From NCBI GenBank assembly GCA_963725615.1, contig CAVRZO010000001.1:248001-312000 (forward strand): 64,000 nucleotides of DNA, written 5' to 3'. The stretch is from JAIQFF01 sp963725615 (GTDB taxonomy: Bacteria > Acidobacteriota > Terriglobia > Terriglobales > Acidobacteriaceae). Below are positions 8,367 through 17,048 of this stretch, piece by piece. The notes below the pieces were generated by a model. It was not told the DNA's origin. It made no database searches and saw only the letters and a program-made list of their open reading frames with translations. The position numbers and the translations under genes are program-made. Positions within the stretch are counted from its first letter, which is position 1; each line of letters begins with the position of its first letter.

Positions 8367-9812
8367 ATGTCACGTCGTATTCCGGTCATTCTTCTGCTGG
8401 GCGTGCTGGCGTTTGCCGTCGGCTGTACCAACAAGAAGGTCAACAATCCGCTGTCGAATGTGGGCTCCAAGCAGCCCGACAAGGTCCTGTTTGACCGGGC
8501 CATGGACGCCATGAAGCACAATCGCTTCGATGTGGCGCGGATCACGTTGCAAACTTTGATCAACACTTATCCTGACTCGGAATTCATTGCTCGCGCCAAA
8601 CTGGCGGTGGCTGACTCCTGGTACGCCGAGGGCGATTCGACTTCGCTCACCCAGGCTGAAATCGAGTACAAGGACTTTGAGACCTTCTTTCCCAACATGC
8701 CGGAGGCGGCGGAAGCGCAGCTGAAGATTGCCAACATCCACTATCAGGAAATGGAAAAGCCGGACCGCGACTACACCCATGCCATGCGGGCCGAAGAAGA
8801 ATACCGCCAGCTGATCCTGCAATATCCCGACAACAAGAAAGTGGTGGAAGAGGGCAAGAAGCGCCTGATGGAAGTTCAGGAAGTCATCGCGGAGCGCGAA
8901 TTCCGGGTGGGGCGCTTCTATTTTCTGCGCCAGTCGTATCCTGCGGCCATCGCGCGCCTGCGGTCCCTGATGGACAAGTATCCCCTGTACAGCAAAGCCG
9001 ATGACGCCCTGTTCCTTCTGGGTCAAGCCTATGAATCTGAAATCGCAATCGTGCGGTCAAGGCCGGGTAGGGAGACTGACAAGGCCCGCATCATCGAGGA
9101 ATTTACCAAGAATGCGACGGATGCCTACTCCCGCATCCTCACGCGCTATCCCTTGATGGATCGTCGCGTGGATGCCAAGGCACGGCTCGAGGCTTTGCAT
9201 CAGCCCATTCCCCAGCCGACGAAAGCGGCGCTGGCTCAGAACAAAGCTGAAGAAGAAAGCCGTCGTGAAGCCAGCACGGTTTCGAAGGTAATGGGTAGTT
9301 TCCAGAAACACCCGGATGTGGCCCAGGCGGCGAGAGTCGGCGAGCCTACGCTGGTGGATCCGGAAGTGGTCAGCGCCACGGCAGTGGTACAGGAGGCGAC
9401 GCGCGCCATGATGGGCAATGCAGCCGCAGGGGACAAGGGCTCGGTGGCGATCGAAACCCTGGGGACCGGCGGGCCTCCGAAGGCCGACCAGCCCGCGCCC
9501 CGGTCAGACACGCCTGCGCCTGAAACTGCGGTCACGCCGGCGGATAATCCGACAGCACCCGCGGCAGATCCCAATGAACTGAAGCCGAACACGGCGGCGG
9601 CCGACCCGAACGAACTCAAGCCTAATGTGGACAATACCGCCCAGCCTGCGGCGATCCCCACTCAAGTCAACGAGATTGAGCCCGGGGCCAACGCGGCAGG
9701 CAAAACCGCCGACGCGGCCTCGGCCACAGCCGACGACAAGGAGATCGAGGACGCCATGTCTTCGAGCAAGCGCAAGAAAAAGAAGGGTCTGCGGAAGGTC
9801 GTACCGTTCTAG
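8367..9812 (+). CDS. BamD-like outer-membrane assembly lipoprotein with Pro/Ala-rich tail
   Basis: 481 aa from the ATG at 8367. A lipoprotein signal (ILLLGVLAFAVGC) puts the lipidated Cys near residue 17. Residues about 35-290 form TPR-like helices with the BamD pattern (FDRAMDAMKHNRFDVARITL, TYPDSEFIARAKLAVADSWY, YRQLILQYPDNK). BamD helps insert beta-barrel proteins into the outer membrane. The family is normally about 250-300 aa; here about 190 extra residues follow, low in complexity, with ADPNELKPN twice and a basic end (KRKKKKGLRK). The extension may be a periplasmic linker (inference). Confidence 0.82.
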   Translation: MSRRIPVILLLGVLAFAVGCTNKKVNNPLSNVGSKQPDKVLFDRAMDAMKHNRFDVARITLQTLINTYPDSEFIARAKLAVADSWYAEGDSTSLTQAEIEYKDFETFFPNMPEAAEAQLKIANIHYQEMEKPDRDYTHAMRAEEEYRQLILQYPDNKKVVEEGKKRLMEVQEVIAEREFRVGRFYFLRQSYPAAIARLRSLMDKYPLYSKADDALFLLGQAYESEIAIVRSRPGRETDKARIIEEFTKNATDAYSRILTRYPLMDRRVDAKARLEALHQPIPQPTKAALAQNKAEEESRREASTVSKVMGSFQKHPDVAQAARVGEPTLVDPEVVSATAVVQEATRAMMGNAAAGDKGSVAIETLGTGGPPKADQPAPRSDTPAPETAVTPADNPTAPAADPNELKPNTAAADPNELKPNVDNTAQPAAIPTQVNEIEPGANAAGKTADAASATADDKEIEDAMSSSKRKKKKGLRKVVPF

Positions 9813-9990
9813 CTTTGTCGTGGGTAGCCTTGGCCCTAGTTGGACTCGCCAGCGCCAATACGCAAGCCAGGGGCCGTTGCGACCCACTCGTCTCTGACCA
9901 GTGGTAACGTGCTTACCCTCTTCTTGTCATTGACTTACGATCCGGCACCAATTAACTTCAGGCTGTCTCCCCCTCACCAGAGGACATTCC

Positions 9991-12102
9991 TTGGCTCGAA
10001 GAATACTGCTTGCCGATGACAGCGTGACAGCCCAGAACATGGGCCGGCGCATCCTCGCGGATGCCGGGTATGAAGTCGTCACGGTTAATAACGGCTCGGC
10101 AGCTCTGAAGAAAATTGCGGAAAACAAGCCGGACATAATCGTGCTGGATGTCTACATGCCGGGCTACGGCGGCCTGGAAGTTTGCCAGCGCGTCAAGCAG
10201 TCTCCCGATACGGCGCGCATTCCGGTGTTGCTGACAGTAGGCAAACTGGAGCCGTTCAAACCGGAAGAAGCGCGTCGCGTCGGCGCCGATGCCTTCATCA
10301 TCAAGCCCTTTGAAGCGACCGAGTTGCTCACCGCGCTTACCAAACTCGAAGACAAGATCGTCGCCGGACCGCAGCCTCAGAAGTCCGGCCGTTTCGCGCG
10401 AGCGCTGGCGGCGGTTGAGCAATCCACCGGTGAACGATTCGGCGACAAAGAGACGGGTTGGAAAAATCGCCTCACCATCCCGGGCCCAAATGCCAGGCCC
10501 CCGCAGGAAACAGAAGCGCCGGAAACATTCGCTGGCCCCGCCCGCGATTTTGACCGCAGCGAAGCGCCTCGGCCGGTGGAAGCGAAGCCGGAGTTTGAGC
10601 GCCCGATTCCAGCAGGCCTGCCGCCTGACATCACGCCGGAAGAAATCGCCGCCATTACGGCTGCCGCAGCGTCGTTCGACGGTAAAGCCGGAACTCCGAC
10701 CGTAATCCCCGAGGGATCAGCGTCAGACTCGGCCACCAGTATGCAGGCAGCATCCGAGCAAACTGTCGCCGTCTCTTCCAGTGAGCTCGAAGTTCCGGCG
10801 GCTACGTTGGCGTCCACGCCGGAATTGGAACCAGCAGCGCCAGTCGAAGTCGCCGCCGAGGCACCACCCGTGGCGGCTGAAGCCGTTTCCGAAGTGGTCA
10901 CAAGCAGCGAAGCTCCGCCAGTGCAGGAGTCGGCTGCCGCAACCGAATTGCCCACGACCGTCGCGGACGCAGTTTGGGTGCCTCCAGCAATATCTGAAAC
11001 ACAAGTTCACCAGGCCGAAAAATCTTCCCGAGGTGATGACGAGGTCATGGCCGCACTTGCCTCGTTGGCGCCGACGAATGGCCATGGCAGCGAAAGCGTG
11101 CCGGCGGCGGGAGCGAACGGAACCAGTCAAGAGGTCCCTGTCGCCGTGAGTTCCGCAGTGGTCGCCGAAGCCGTAGCTACCGGACCGCGATGGATCGCCG
11201 AATCGGTTGCAGTGGCGCTGGAGGAGTCGGCACCCACGCTGGAACAGGAAATGGAACTGGCGGCAGCGGCCAAGGTTGCCTCCGAAGCCGCGCGCAACGA
11301 GTTGGCTACTGTGGCGGCAGTTGAATTTCAGGCTCCAGCTCCGGCGGTCGCGGCCGCCGAAGCGACAGTCGCAGCTGAAGTGAGCGTCACAGAGGCCGTC
11401 GCCACCACGGAACCGGTCCCGGCTCTGAGCGTTGCGGCGGAGAGCACAGTCGCGGCGAACGCAGTGGCGGAGAGTGTTGTTGCGGAAAGCCGTGTCCCGG
11501 AAAGCGGTGTTACCGAAAGCGCAGTTCCGGAGAGCCTCGCCGTAGAATCATCGCTCGTTCAGACAAGCGAGCCGGCGGAAGCGAAAGAAGAAGCGGCATT
11601 CGCAGCGGCCGCGGCTGCAGGCGCCGGCTCGGAACACGTCTCCACGGTGGAAGCAGTAGCTTCCGCAACCGTTTCGCCGGAGGTATCAGAGACCGCTCCC
11701 GTCGCCAGTGTGGAAGTCACGCCGCAGCGCGAAGCCGAACTGGCTGCTGCCTGGCAAAACTGGAAGCAGATTCGGGAATCGTTCGTCAGCGCGCAGCCTC
11801 CCGCACCAGTTGCGGAACCGCCCGCCGCCGAAGCCATTATGGCCCGGGAAGAAGCGCCTGCGCCCGCGGAAGAGGAAGCGGAAGCCGAGACAGAGACTCC
11901 TGAGGTTGAAGCAGCCCCCAGTGAGGCTCCGGGCGAGTCCACCGCAATCGCGAGCATCGTGGACACCATGCTGGCTGAATTGAGGCCCAAGCTGGTGGAA
12001 GAGATTGCCAAGAAGATGAATTCGGAAAAGAAAGAAAAAGAAAAAGAAAAAGAAAAAGAGAAAGAAAAAGAGAAAGAAAAAGAAAAGAAGAAGAGAAAGT
12101 AA
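9991..12102 (+). CDS. Response regulator receiver protein with long disordered region and Lys/Glu tail
   Basis: 703 aa from a TTG at 9991. Residues 1-120 are a CheY-like receiver: acidic pair D9-D10, phospho-acceptor D53 (IIVLDVYMPGYGG), and the conserved lysine in FIIKPFEATELL. No output domain follows. About 500 residues are Ala/Val/Glu/Pro/Ser-rich, with short repeats such as AESVVAESRVPESGVTESAV. A short helical block (VDTMLAELRPKLVEEIAKKM) precedes a run of about 13 Lys-Glu pairs at the C-terminus. The partner kinase is unknown. The architecture suggests scaffold or localisation functions, which is speculation. Confidence 0.8.
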   Translation: MARRILLADDSVTAQNMGRRILADAGYEVVTVNNGSAALKKIAENKPDIIVLDVYMPGYGGLEVCQRVKQSPDTARIPVLLTVGKLEPFKPEEARRVGADAFIIKPFEATELLTALTKLEDKIVAGPQPQKSGRFARALAAVEQSTGERFGDKETGWKNRLTIPGPNARPPQETEAPETFAGPARDFDRSEAPRPVEAKPEFERPIPAGLPPDITPEEIAAITAAAASFDGKAGTPTVIPEGSASDSATSMQAASEQTVAVSSSELEVPAATLASTPELEPAAPVEVAAEAPPVAAEAVSEVVTSSEAPPVQESAAATELPTTVADAVWVPPAISETQVHQAEKSSRGDDEVMAALASLAPTNGHGSESVPAAGANGTSQEVPVAVSSAVVAEAVATGPRWIAESVAVALEESAPTLEQEMELAAAAKVASEAARNELATVAAVEFQAPAPAVAAAEATVAAEVSVTEAVATTEPVPALSVAAESTVAANAVAESVVAESRVPESGVTESAVPESLAVESSLVQTSEPAEAKEEAAFAAAAAAGAGSEHVSTVEAVASATVSPEVSETAPVASVEVTPQREAELAAAWQNWKQIRESFVSAQPPAPVAEPPAAEAIMAREEAPAPAEEEAEAETETPEVEAAPSEAPGESTAIASIVDTMLAELRPKLVEEIAKKMNSEKKEKEKEKEKEKEKEKEKEKKKRK
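12024..12099 (+). repeat. GAAAAA/GAGAAA microsatellite encoding a Lys-Glu tail
   Basis: A purine-only tandem tract with a 6-nt period (GAAAAA, GAGAAA variants) forms the 3' end of the response regulator gene and codes for alternating Lys and Glu. Such tracts are prone to slippage, and a unit change of 6 nt keeps the frame. Confidence 0.85.
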
Positions 12103-12140
12103 ACCCCGCCCGCAGATCTCAACCTGCAATTCACCAGGAA

Positions 12141-12258
12141 CCACGTAGGGGCAGATGTCTCATCTGCCCAGTCGAGCGAAGTTCGACCGGCTCTTGCATG
12201 CCGCGAAATAGCGGAGCCTAGCTCCGCTGGGCAGATGAGGACATCTGCCCCTACGTGG
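12141..12258. repeat. Inverted REP pair, GTAGG-head class
   Basis: CCACGTAGG + GGCAGATGtctCATCTGCC at the left, mirrored by GGCAGATGaggaCATCTGCC + CCTACGTGG at the right, with shorter inner hairpins (GTCGA...TCGAC and AGCGGAGCctaGCTCCGCT). It lies between the convergent response regulator and modA genes, where it may also terminate transcription. Confidence 0.9.
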
Positions 12259-12272
12259 TTTGTGGTGGTGGA

Positions 12273-13058
12273 TTACTGATTGGGAATTGCGAAGCCGTAC
12301 TTTTTGAAGAGCTTTTTTATCGGCGGAGTTTGAATGAATTTCACAAATTGCCGGGCGATGTCCTTGTTCTTCGACGAGCGCATGATGACACAGGCTTGTT
12401 CGATGGCCGGGTAGTCGCTCGCGGGAACCTCAGCGTAGCGGCCTTTGCCCTTCATATTCGGGGAGAGCGCCAGAGAGAGCGCAACAATACCAACGTCGGC
12501 CGAACCCGACGCCGCAAAGGACGCAGTCTGGGAGATGTTTTCGCCGAGCACGAACTTGTCTTTCACCTGATCGTAGATGCTCTCCTTCTGCAGGGCAGCG
12601 ACCGCGGCTTTTCCGTAAGGAGCGTGCTGCGGATTGGCGATAGCAATTTTTTTGATTGATGGATCCAGCAAAGTCTTCAACCCCGAACTCAGGTCCAGCT
12701 TGGAATCGTTCGGCACCCACACGACAATCTTCCCGATCGCGTACGGATAGAACGTGCCCGGTTCGGTCAGTCCGGCGGCTTCAAGCTGCCTGGGATAATC
12801 CAGGTTGGCGGAGAAGAACATGTCGAATGGCGCGCCATTCTGCAACTGCTGCGCGAAGTTGCCGGAAGAGCCGTAGATCAGCTTCACCGTCTTTCCGGAT
12901 TCTTGCTGGAAGCGCGTCCCGACCTCCTGCATGGCAAACTGCAGGTCGGCAGCCGCGGCTACCGTAATCTCCTGCGCGGCGCAGAGTACGGCACTCAGCC
13001 CAATGGCGAGAGCAACCACAACGAGCAGCCGGGTGAGGCACATGCTTCGACGGTTCAT
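12273..13058 (-). CDS. modA: Molybdate ABC transporter substrate-binding protein
   Basis: 261 aa from ATG 13058, with AGGAG about 7 nt upstream; the longer frame adds 11 residues without a ribosome site. A signal peptide (TRLLVVVALAIGLSAVLCAA) is followed by the ModA fold: EITVAAAADLQFAMQEVG, the oxyanion-binding LIYGSSGNFAQQL, GAPFDMFFSAN, and IANPQHAPYGKAA. It captures molybdate or tungstate in the periplasm. No modB or modC is adjacent in the window, so the permease must be elsewhere or missing. A molybdate-type regulator lies just upstream on the same strand. Confidence 0.92.
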   Translation of the reverse strand: MNRRSMCLTRLLVVVALAIGLSAVLCAAQEITVAAAADLQFAMQEVGTRFQQESGKTVKLIYGSSGNFAQQLQNGAPFDMFFSANLDYPRQLEAAGLTEPGTFYPYAIGKIVVWVPNDSKLDLSSGLKTLLDPSIKKIAIANPQHAPYGKAAVAALQKESIYDQVKDKFVLGENISQTASFAASGSADVGIVALSLALSPNMKGKGRYAEVPASDYPAIEQACVIMRSSKNKDIARQFVKFIQTPPIKKLFKKYGFAIPNQ

Positions 13059-13139
13059 GATTGGACTCCTGAAGCTCAGAATTAATTCCACACTGCGAGA
13101 TCAAATGGTTTAATGCAGATCGAAGTAACCTGTCAATTC

Positions 13140-13154
13140 GACTCGATTCGAGTC
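13140..13154. promoter_or_regulatory. 15-bp perfect palindrome upstream of modA, candidate operator
   Basis: GACTCGATTCGAGTC has two 7-bp arms around one T and lies 82 bp upstream of the modA start, between modA and its presumed regulator. It does not resemble the REP hairpins. That it is the regulator's binding site is inference. Confidence 0.4.
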
Positions 13155-13229
13155 ATGATGAGGCGGAACAGAGTGATTCGCGACGTGTAGTGCGGCCGGA
13201 TGCTCCACCTGATTCGGGGCAGCGAACAT

Positions 13230-13310
13230 AGCTGTCAGCTTTCAGCCTTCAGCTGTCAGCGCAAAAACTCTGTCATCCCGACCGGAGCGAAGCGAAGTGG
13301 AGGGACCTTG
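13230..13310. repeat. Interspersed repeat fragments
   Basis: AGCTGTCAGC occurs twice (13230 and 13251) around CAGCTT/CAGCCTT units. It is followed by TCATCCCGACCGGAGCGAAG, a motif of the TCATCC-type repeats also seen at 52852-53073. It sits just past the 3' end of the regulator gene. Confidence 0.5.
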
Positions 13311-13313
13311 TGT

Positions 13314-13730
13314 TCACGCGCGCAGGATCATGACTTCAGTGGATTTGATGAGGGCAGCGGCGACCTGTCCCTTTTCCAGCCGGAGTTCGCGGACAGCATC
13401 CGCCGTAATCACGGAGGTGATTTGCTGGCCGCCGATCGACAGCGTGACCTGGGCCATGATGCCGTCCACTTTAATGTCAACGATGCGCCCGATCAATTGA
13501 TTGCGCGCGCTGATTCTTCGAAACTGGGCGCGACGCTGGGGCAGGGGCATGCGCTTATCGGCAAAGTGAAGGTGCTTGTCCAATTCACTCTCCGGAATCC
13601 GGTGATGGCCGCCTTGAGTCTTAACCGTCCGGATTTTTCGGGTGTGGATCCATCGCTTGAGAGTGGAATAACTGATCCCGAGTACTTTGGCAGCGTCGCG
13701 AAGTTGCACCAGCTTGACATGGTCACTCAA
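13314..13730 (-). CDS. Molybdate-responsive type regulator: excisionase-like HTH plus Mop/TOBE domain
   Basis: 138 aa. Residues about 5-55 are a MerR/excisionase-like winged helix (LRDAAKVLGISYSTLKRWIH, TQGGHHRIPESEL). Residues about 70-137 are a single TOBE/Mop domain (ISARNQLIGRIVDIKVDGIM, AQVTLSIGGQQITSVIT), which binds molybdate in ModE and Mop proteins. The order HTH then Mop is that of small molybdenum-dependent regulators. It precedes modA on the same strand with 255 bp between them, suggesting control of modA (inference). It is divergent from DUF3300. Confidence 0.83.
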   Translation of the reverse strand: MSDHVKLVQLRDAAKVLGISYSTLKRWIHTRKIRTVKTQGGHHRIPESELDKHLHFADKRMPLPQRRAQFRRISARNQLIGRIVDIKVDGIMAQVTLSIGGQQITSVITADAVRELRLEKGQVAAALIKSTEVMILRA

Positions 13731-13896
13731 GAGTACATTCCCTCCGGCGGGCAGACCGCCGTCTCGCGTCCATCATAGCCGCCTTTGCGCCTCTAGCGAG
13801 AACCTCACCGTGAATAGGGCTCGTGCTGCACCGTCAACCTCTGCTGCTATAATCGCGTTCGATTCGCACAGGCGCACGCCAGTTGCGGGGGATTTG

Positions 13897-15099
13897 ATGC
13901 GACGAACATCCAGTTTCACGGCAATCCTCTTATTGGTCTCTCTGGTGGTTTCCCCGGACCTCGGTCCTTTTCTTGCAGCACAAACTGCCATCCCCGGTCC
14001 GCAAGAGCTGGACCAGTTGCTGGCCCCAGTCGCGCTCTACCCGGACTCCCTGCTCGCCCAGATCACGACCGCCTCAACGAATCCGCAGGAAATTCTGGAT
14101 GTCGATAACTGGCTGCAGGACAATCAGGGGCTGACGGGTACGGCGCTCACTGATGCGGCACAGCAACAGGGATTCGATCCTGCATTTATTGCGTTGGTGA
14201 ATTTTCCGCAAGTGCTGGAGATGATGGCGCAGCACGTGGACGACTACGCCGCCATCGGGCAGGCATTTTCAGCCGATCAGGAGGCGGTTTCTGCTTCGGT
14301 CCAGCGGCTTCGCGCCCAGGCCTACGCGGCGGGCACGTTGCGCAGCGCTCCGCAGCAACAAGTGGTGGTGCAGCAACCCGCGGGTCAGACGATTTATGTC
14401 ATTCAGCCTGCCAGTCCCCAGGTGGTTTATGTGCCGCAATATGATCCCGCGGTGGTTTACGTCAGGCCGAGTTCGGACGCGATCGTGGTGGCGTCGCTGA
14501 TCAGCTTCGGTGTAGGGATCGGAATCGGGGCGCTGCTGGTGGACAACCGGCCCTGGGGATGGGGCGGCTGGGGATGGAACTGGGGATCGCGTCGCGTGTA
14601 CTACAACCACGTCGTTTGGGGTGGATGGCATAACCCTTACCGGCCGCCGCGCCCGTGGTATCGTCCGCGACCGATTGTGTGGGCGAATCGCCCGGGCTAT
14701 CGCGGCGACTGGCGCTATCGTCCGCGAAATTATCGGCCGCCGCATCCTCCATATAACCGTCCCGGCTACAGTCGTCCGCCTTACGGACCGGGTAATCCGC
14801 CGGGTTACAACCGGCCGGGAAATCGTCCCGATGGCAACCGGCCGCCCACGCAACCATCCAGGCCTGGTACACCGGGCCGGCCACCCGCGCAACCAACTCG
14901 GCCGAGCCGGCCGGCGCAGCCTGGTCAAACGAGGCCGGCGCGTCCGAGTCAACCTGGCTCGGGTCAACCAGGTTCGACGCGGCCAGCCCCTCAGCCAAAA
15001 CCTGGAGGTCCGAAGCGTCCACAGTCGCAGCCGAGGGAGCATCAGCAATCAAGGCCAGCGCCCAGACCGCAAGAAGGTCAGCAGGAGCATAGGCACTAG
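13897..15099 (+). CDS. DUF3300 exported protein with Pro/Arg-rich tail
   Basis: 400 aa from ATG 13897; the longer open frame lacks a credible signal peptide. A signal peptide (ILLLVSLVVSPDLGPFLAAQ) is followed by the DUF3300 region with LDQLLAPVALYPDSLLAQIT, PQEILDVDNWLQ, and QVVYVPQYDPAVVY. A Gly/Trp-rich stretch (GWGGWGWNWG) and about 130 residues dominated by Pro, Arg, Gly and Gln end the protein. DUF3300 has no assigned function; the sequence suggests a periplasmic or surface protein. A TATAAT box lies at 13848-13853. Confidence 0.88.
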   Translation: MRRTSSFTAILLLVSLVVSPDLGPFLAAQTAIPGPQELDQLLAPVALYPDSLLAQITTASTNPQEILDVDNWLQDNQGLTGTALTDAAQQQGFDPAFIALVNFPQVLEMMAQHVDDYAAIGQAFSADQEAVSASVQRLRAQAYAAGTLRSAPQQQVVVQQPAGQTIYVIQPASPQVVYVPQYDPAVVYVRPSSDAIVVASLISFGVGIGIGALLVDNRPWGWGGWGWNWGSRRVYYNHVVWGGWHNPYRPPRPWYRPRPIVWANRPGYRGDWRYRPRNYRPPHPPYNRPGYSRPPYGPGNPPGYNRPGNRPDGNRPPTQPSRPGTPGRPPAQPTRPSRPAQPGQTRPARPSQPGSGQPGSTRPAPQPKPGGPKRPQSQPREHQQSRPAPRPQEGQQEHRH

Positions 15100-15140
15100 C
15101 GGATAGGTTTCCCCGGCCTGATTGTCCCTGAAAAAACAAT

Positions 15141-15199
15141 GCGCCCGGCTAGAGTTGACCTTCTTGGATCAACCAAGTTCGATCAACTCAGCCGGGCGC
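15141..15199. terminator. Long stem-loop between convergent genes, likely bidirectional terminator
   Basis: GCGCCCGGCT-a-GAGTTGA pairs with TCAACTC-AGCCGGGCGC, about 17 bp with one bulge, with an inner CTTGG...CCAAG stem. It sits midway between the stop of DUF3300 and the stop of the glutamine-rich gene. A run of six A precedes it (15131-15136), giving a U-tract for the minus-strand transcript. Confidence 0.75.
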
Positions 15200-15218
15200 G
15201 ATTAGGAGCCACAATCTC

Positions 15219-16688
15219 CTAGCGAAGCGACTGCAGGTTGAGGATCAGCGACAAGACATTTCCCAGAACGCCATACGAGCCGTTCGAATAGTATCCATAT
15301 TGATATCTGTCGTAGTAGCCATCTTCATATCCCCGCTGGAAACCCTCGCGGAAATAGTACCTGTAGTCTTCGGGATCCACGTAATAACCGTTGTAGCCAT
15401 AGTTCGCGTCCTGGTAGGCGTAGCTGTTGCGGTAGTCGGGACGCCAGTTGTCCTCCCGGTCAGCCTGCCCTGCGCGGAAGCCCTCCTCGTAGCCGGAATT
15501 CACCGCTTGCCTTAGCAGATCGGCGCCGTACTGGTTGGTCTCGTAGTATGCGCCGCCGCGGTTGTAGCGATAGATCGGTGCGGTGTAGAAGTAGGGATCG
15601 TTGTTGTAATCGTGACGTTCGTCGCGCAGACGCCGATCTTGATCACGCAGACGTTCCAGGTACTGCTCCTGAAAGCGGTACTGCGCCATGCGCCGCTGTT
15701 GCTGCAAGGCCGCCGTCTGCTGCTGCAGGCGACGCTGCTGCTCGTCCAGGTGCTGGCGATACTGCACCATGCGCTGTTGCTGTTGCTGGATCAATTGCTG
15801 CTGACGCTGCTGTGAGAGGCGGTCCTGCTGCGCGTGCTGCTGTTGCTGCTGCTGCCATTGCTGCTGGGCGCGCTCCTGTTGCTGGCGATTCAGCTGCTGC
15901 TGGCGTTCCTGATCGGCCTGGTTCCGCTGGTTCTGCGGCTGCCGCTGCTGCTGCATGCGCTGCTGCTGCGACTGCTGGTTCTGCTGATTTTGCTGTTCCT
16001 GCCGTGCGCGATCTTGCTGTTGCTGGCTTAGCTGCTGTTGCCGTTGCTGCTGTTGCCGTTGCTGCTGCATCCGTTGCTGCTGTTGTTGGTTTTGTTGGTT
16101 CTGTTGCTCCAGCCGCAAGCGTTCTTGTTGCTGCTGGTTTACCTGCTGCTGTTGTTGCTGCTGTTGTTGCTGCTGTTGTTGCTGCCGTTGCTGCTGGACC
16201 CGCTCCTGCTGCTGCTGTTGATTCTGCTGTTTCAGTTGCTCCTGCCGTGCCCGTTCTTGTTGCTGCTGGCTCAACTGCTGCTGCCGTTTCTGCTCCATCT
16301 GCTGCTGTTGTTGATTCTGCTGTCTCTGGCGCTCCTGTTGGACGCGCTCTTGCTGCTGGTTCTGCTGCTGTCGTTCTCTTTGCTGATTTTGCTGTTCGCG
16401 TTGCTGTTGCTGCATCCGCTCCTGCTGCTGTTGCTGCATTCGTTCTTGCTGCTGTTGCTGGTTCTGCTCTCTCTGATGCTGTTGTTGGACCTGTTCTGGC
16501 CGCTGCTGATCTTGGCGCTGCTGATTTTGCGGCTGCTTTGATTCGGGCTTGGGATGTTGATCCGGCTTGCCCTGCTTTTCAGGCTTCGTTTGTTTCTCGT
16601 CCTGCTGATCCTGTCGTGCGTAGGCCTGAACACCGGCTCCAAGAACTAAAAACAAGAGGGCCATCGTGACAGCTCTAACGCGTTTCAT
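15219..16688 (-). CDS. Glutamine-rich exported coiled-coil protein
   Basis: 489 aa from ATG 16688, with GGAGG about 8 nt upstream. A signal peptide (AVTMALLFLVLGAGVQAYA) leads into about 300 residues of Gln with scattered Arg, Glu, Met and Leu, including an uninterrupted run of over ten Gln, probably helical coiled coil. The Tyr-rich C-terminal part (about 370-489) is more ordered and contains two related motifs, GYEEGFRAGQADRED and FREGFQRGYEDGYYDRYQYG. The C-terminal region resembles small Tyr/Gly proteins of Acidobacteriota; its function is unknown. At DNA level the gene is a long CAG/CTG-type triplet tract. Confidence 0.78.
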   Translation of the reverse strand: MKRVRAVTMALLFLVLGAGVQAYARQDQQDEKQTKPEKQGKPDQHPKPESKQPQNQQRQDQQRPEQVQQQHQREQNQQQQQERMQQQQQERMQQQQREQQNQQRERQQQNQQQERVQQERQRQQNQQQQQMEQKRQQQLSQQQQERARQEQLKQQNQQQQQERVQQQRQQQQQQQQQQQQQQVNQQQQERLRLEQQNQQNQQQQQRMQQQRQQQQRQQQLSQQQQDRARQEQQNQQNQQSQQQRMQQQRQPQNQRNQADQERQQQLNRQQQERAQQQWQQQQQQHAQQDRLSQQRQQQLIQQQQQRMVQYRQHLDEQQRRLQQQTAALQQQRRMAQYRFQEQYLERLRDQDRRLRDERHDYNNDPYFYTAPIYRYNRGGAYYETNQYGADLLRQAVNSGYEEGFRAGQADREDNWRPDYRNSYAYQDANYGYNGYYVDPEDYRYYFREGFQRGYEDGYYDRYQYGYYSNGSYGVLGNVLSLILNLQSLR

Positions 16689-16807
16689 GATTGTTGCCTC
16701 CACTCCCATACTTAGATGCCGTAGCGCAGTTCGCGGCGGGTTGCGGCCGTCAGGACTTAGCTGTAGGCCAACGAATTAAGGCTTGGTTAAGGTTGGGACC
16801 GCATCGG

Positions 16808-17048
16808 GCGGGTGCCCCACTCAAGCCGCCTTTTGGCTTGAGTGGGGCAGTTGGGAAAGCTTAAGCTGAACTGATACCTTCGGGATTGAAGCGATTTCAT
16901 GAATCCGGGCAGACTCACTCTGTGACGTTCTGTTACTACGATGGTAGGCCGTGAGTGGGCTGCAAGAAGACGCGAACAAGTCGAGAACTCTGTCCAGCCG
17001 TGGAACTGCCCCACTCAGGCCAAAGGCGGGCTTGAGTGGGCCACCCGT
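16808..17048. repeat. Inverted pair of GCCCCACTCAAGCC hairpins in a gene-free stretch
   Basis: The first hairpin has perfect 14-bp arms, GCCCCACTCAAGCC (16814-16827) and GGCTTGAGTGGGGC (16835-16848). The second (17008-17042) is an imperfect copy in the opposite orientation, and both are flanked by GGGTG/CACCC. This is a different family from the GTAGG/GTGTGG repeats. The gap 16689-17330 otherwise shows no supported gene; open frames there are short and lack motifs. Confidence 0.75.

Noticed and set aside
12024..12099. Possible CRISPR or minisatellite array
   Set aside because: The repeats are 6 nt without spacers and lie inside a coding frame; no CRISPR array is seen in the window.
15548..16669. 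Plus-strand Ala/Val-rich and Leu-rich frames (also 16038-16541)
   Set aside because: They are the antisense translation of the CAG/CTG tract of the glutamine-rich gene.
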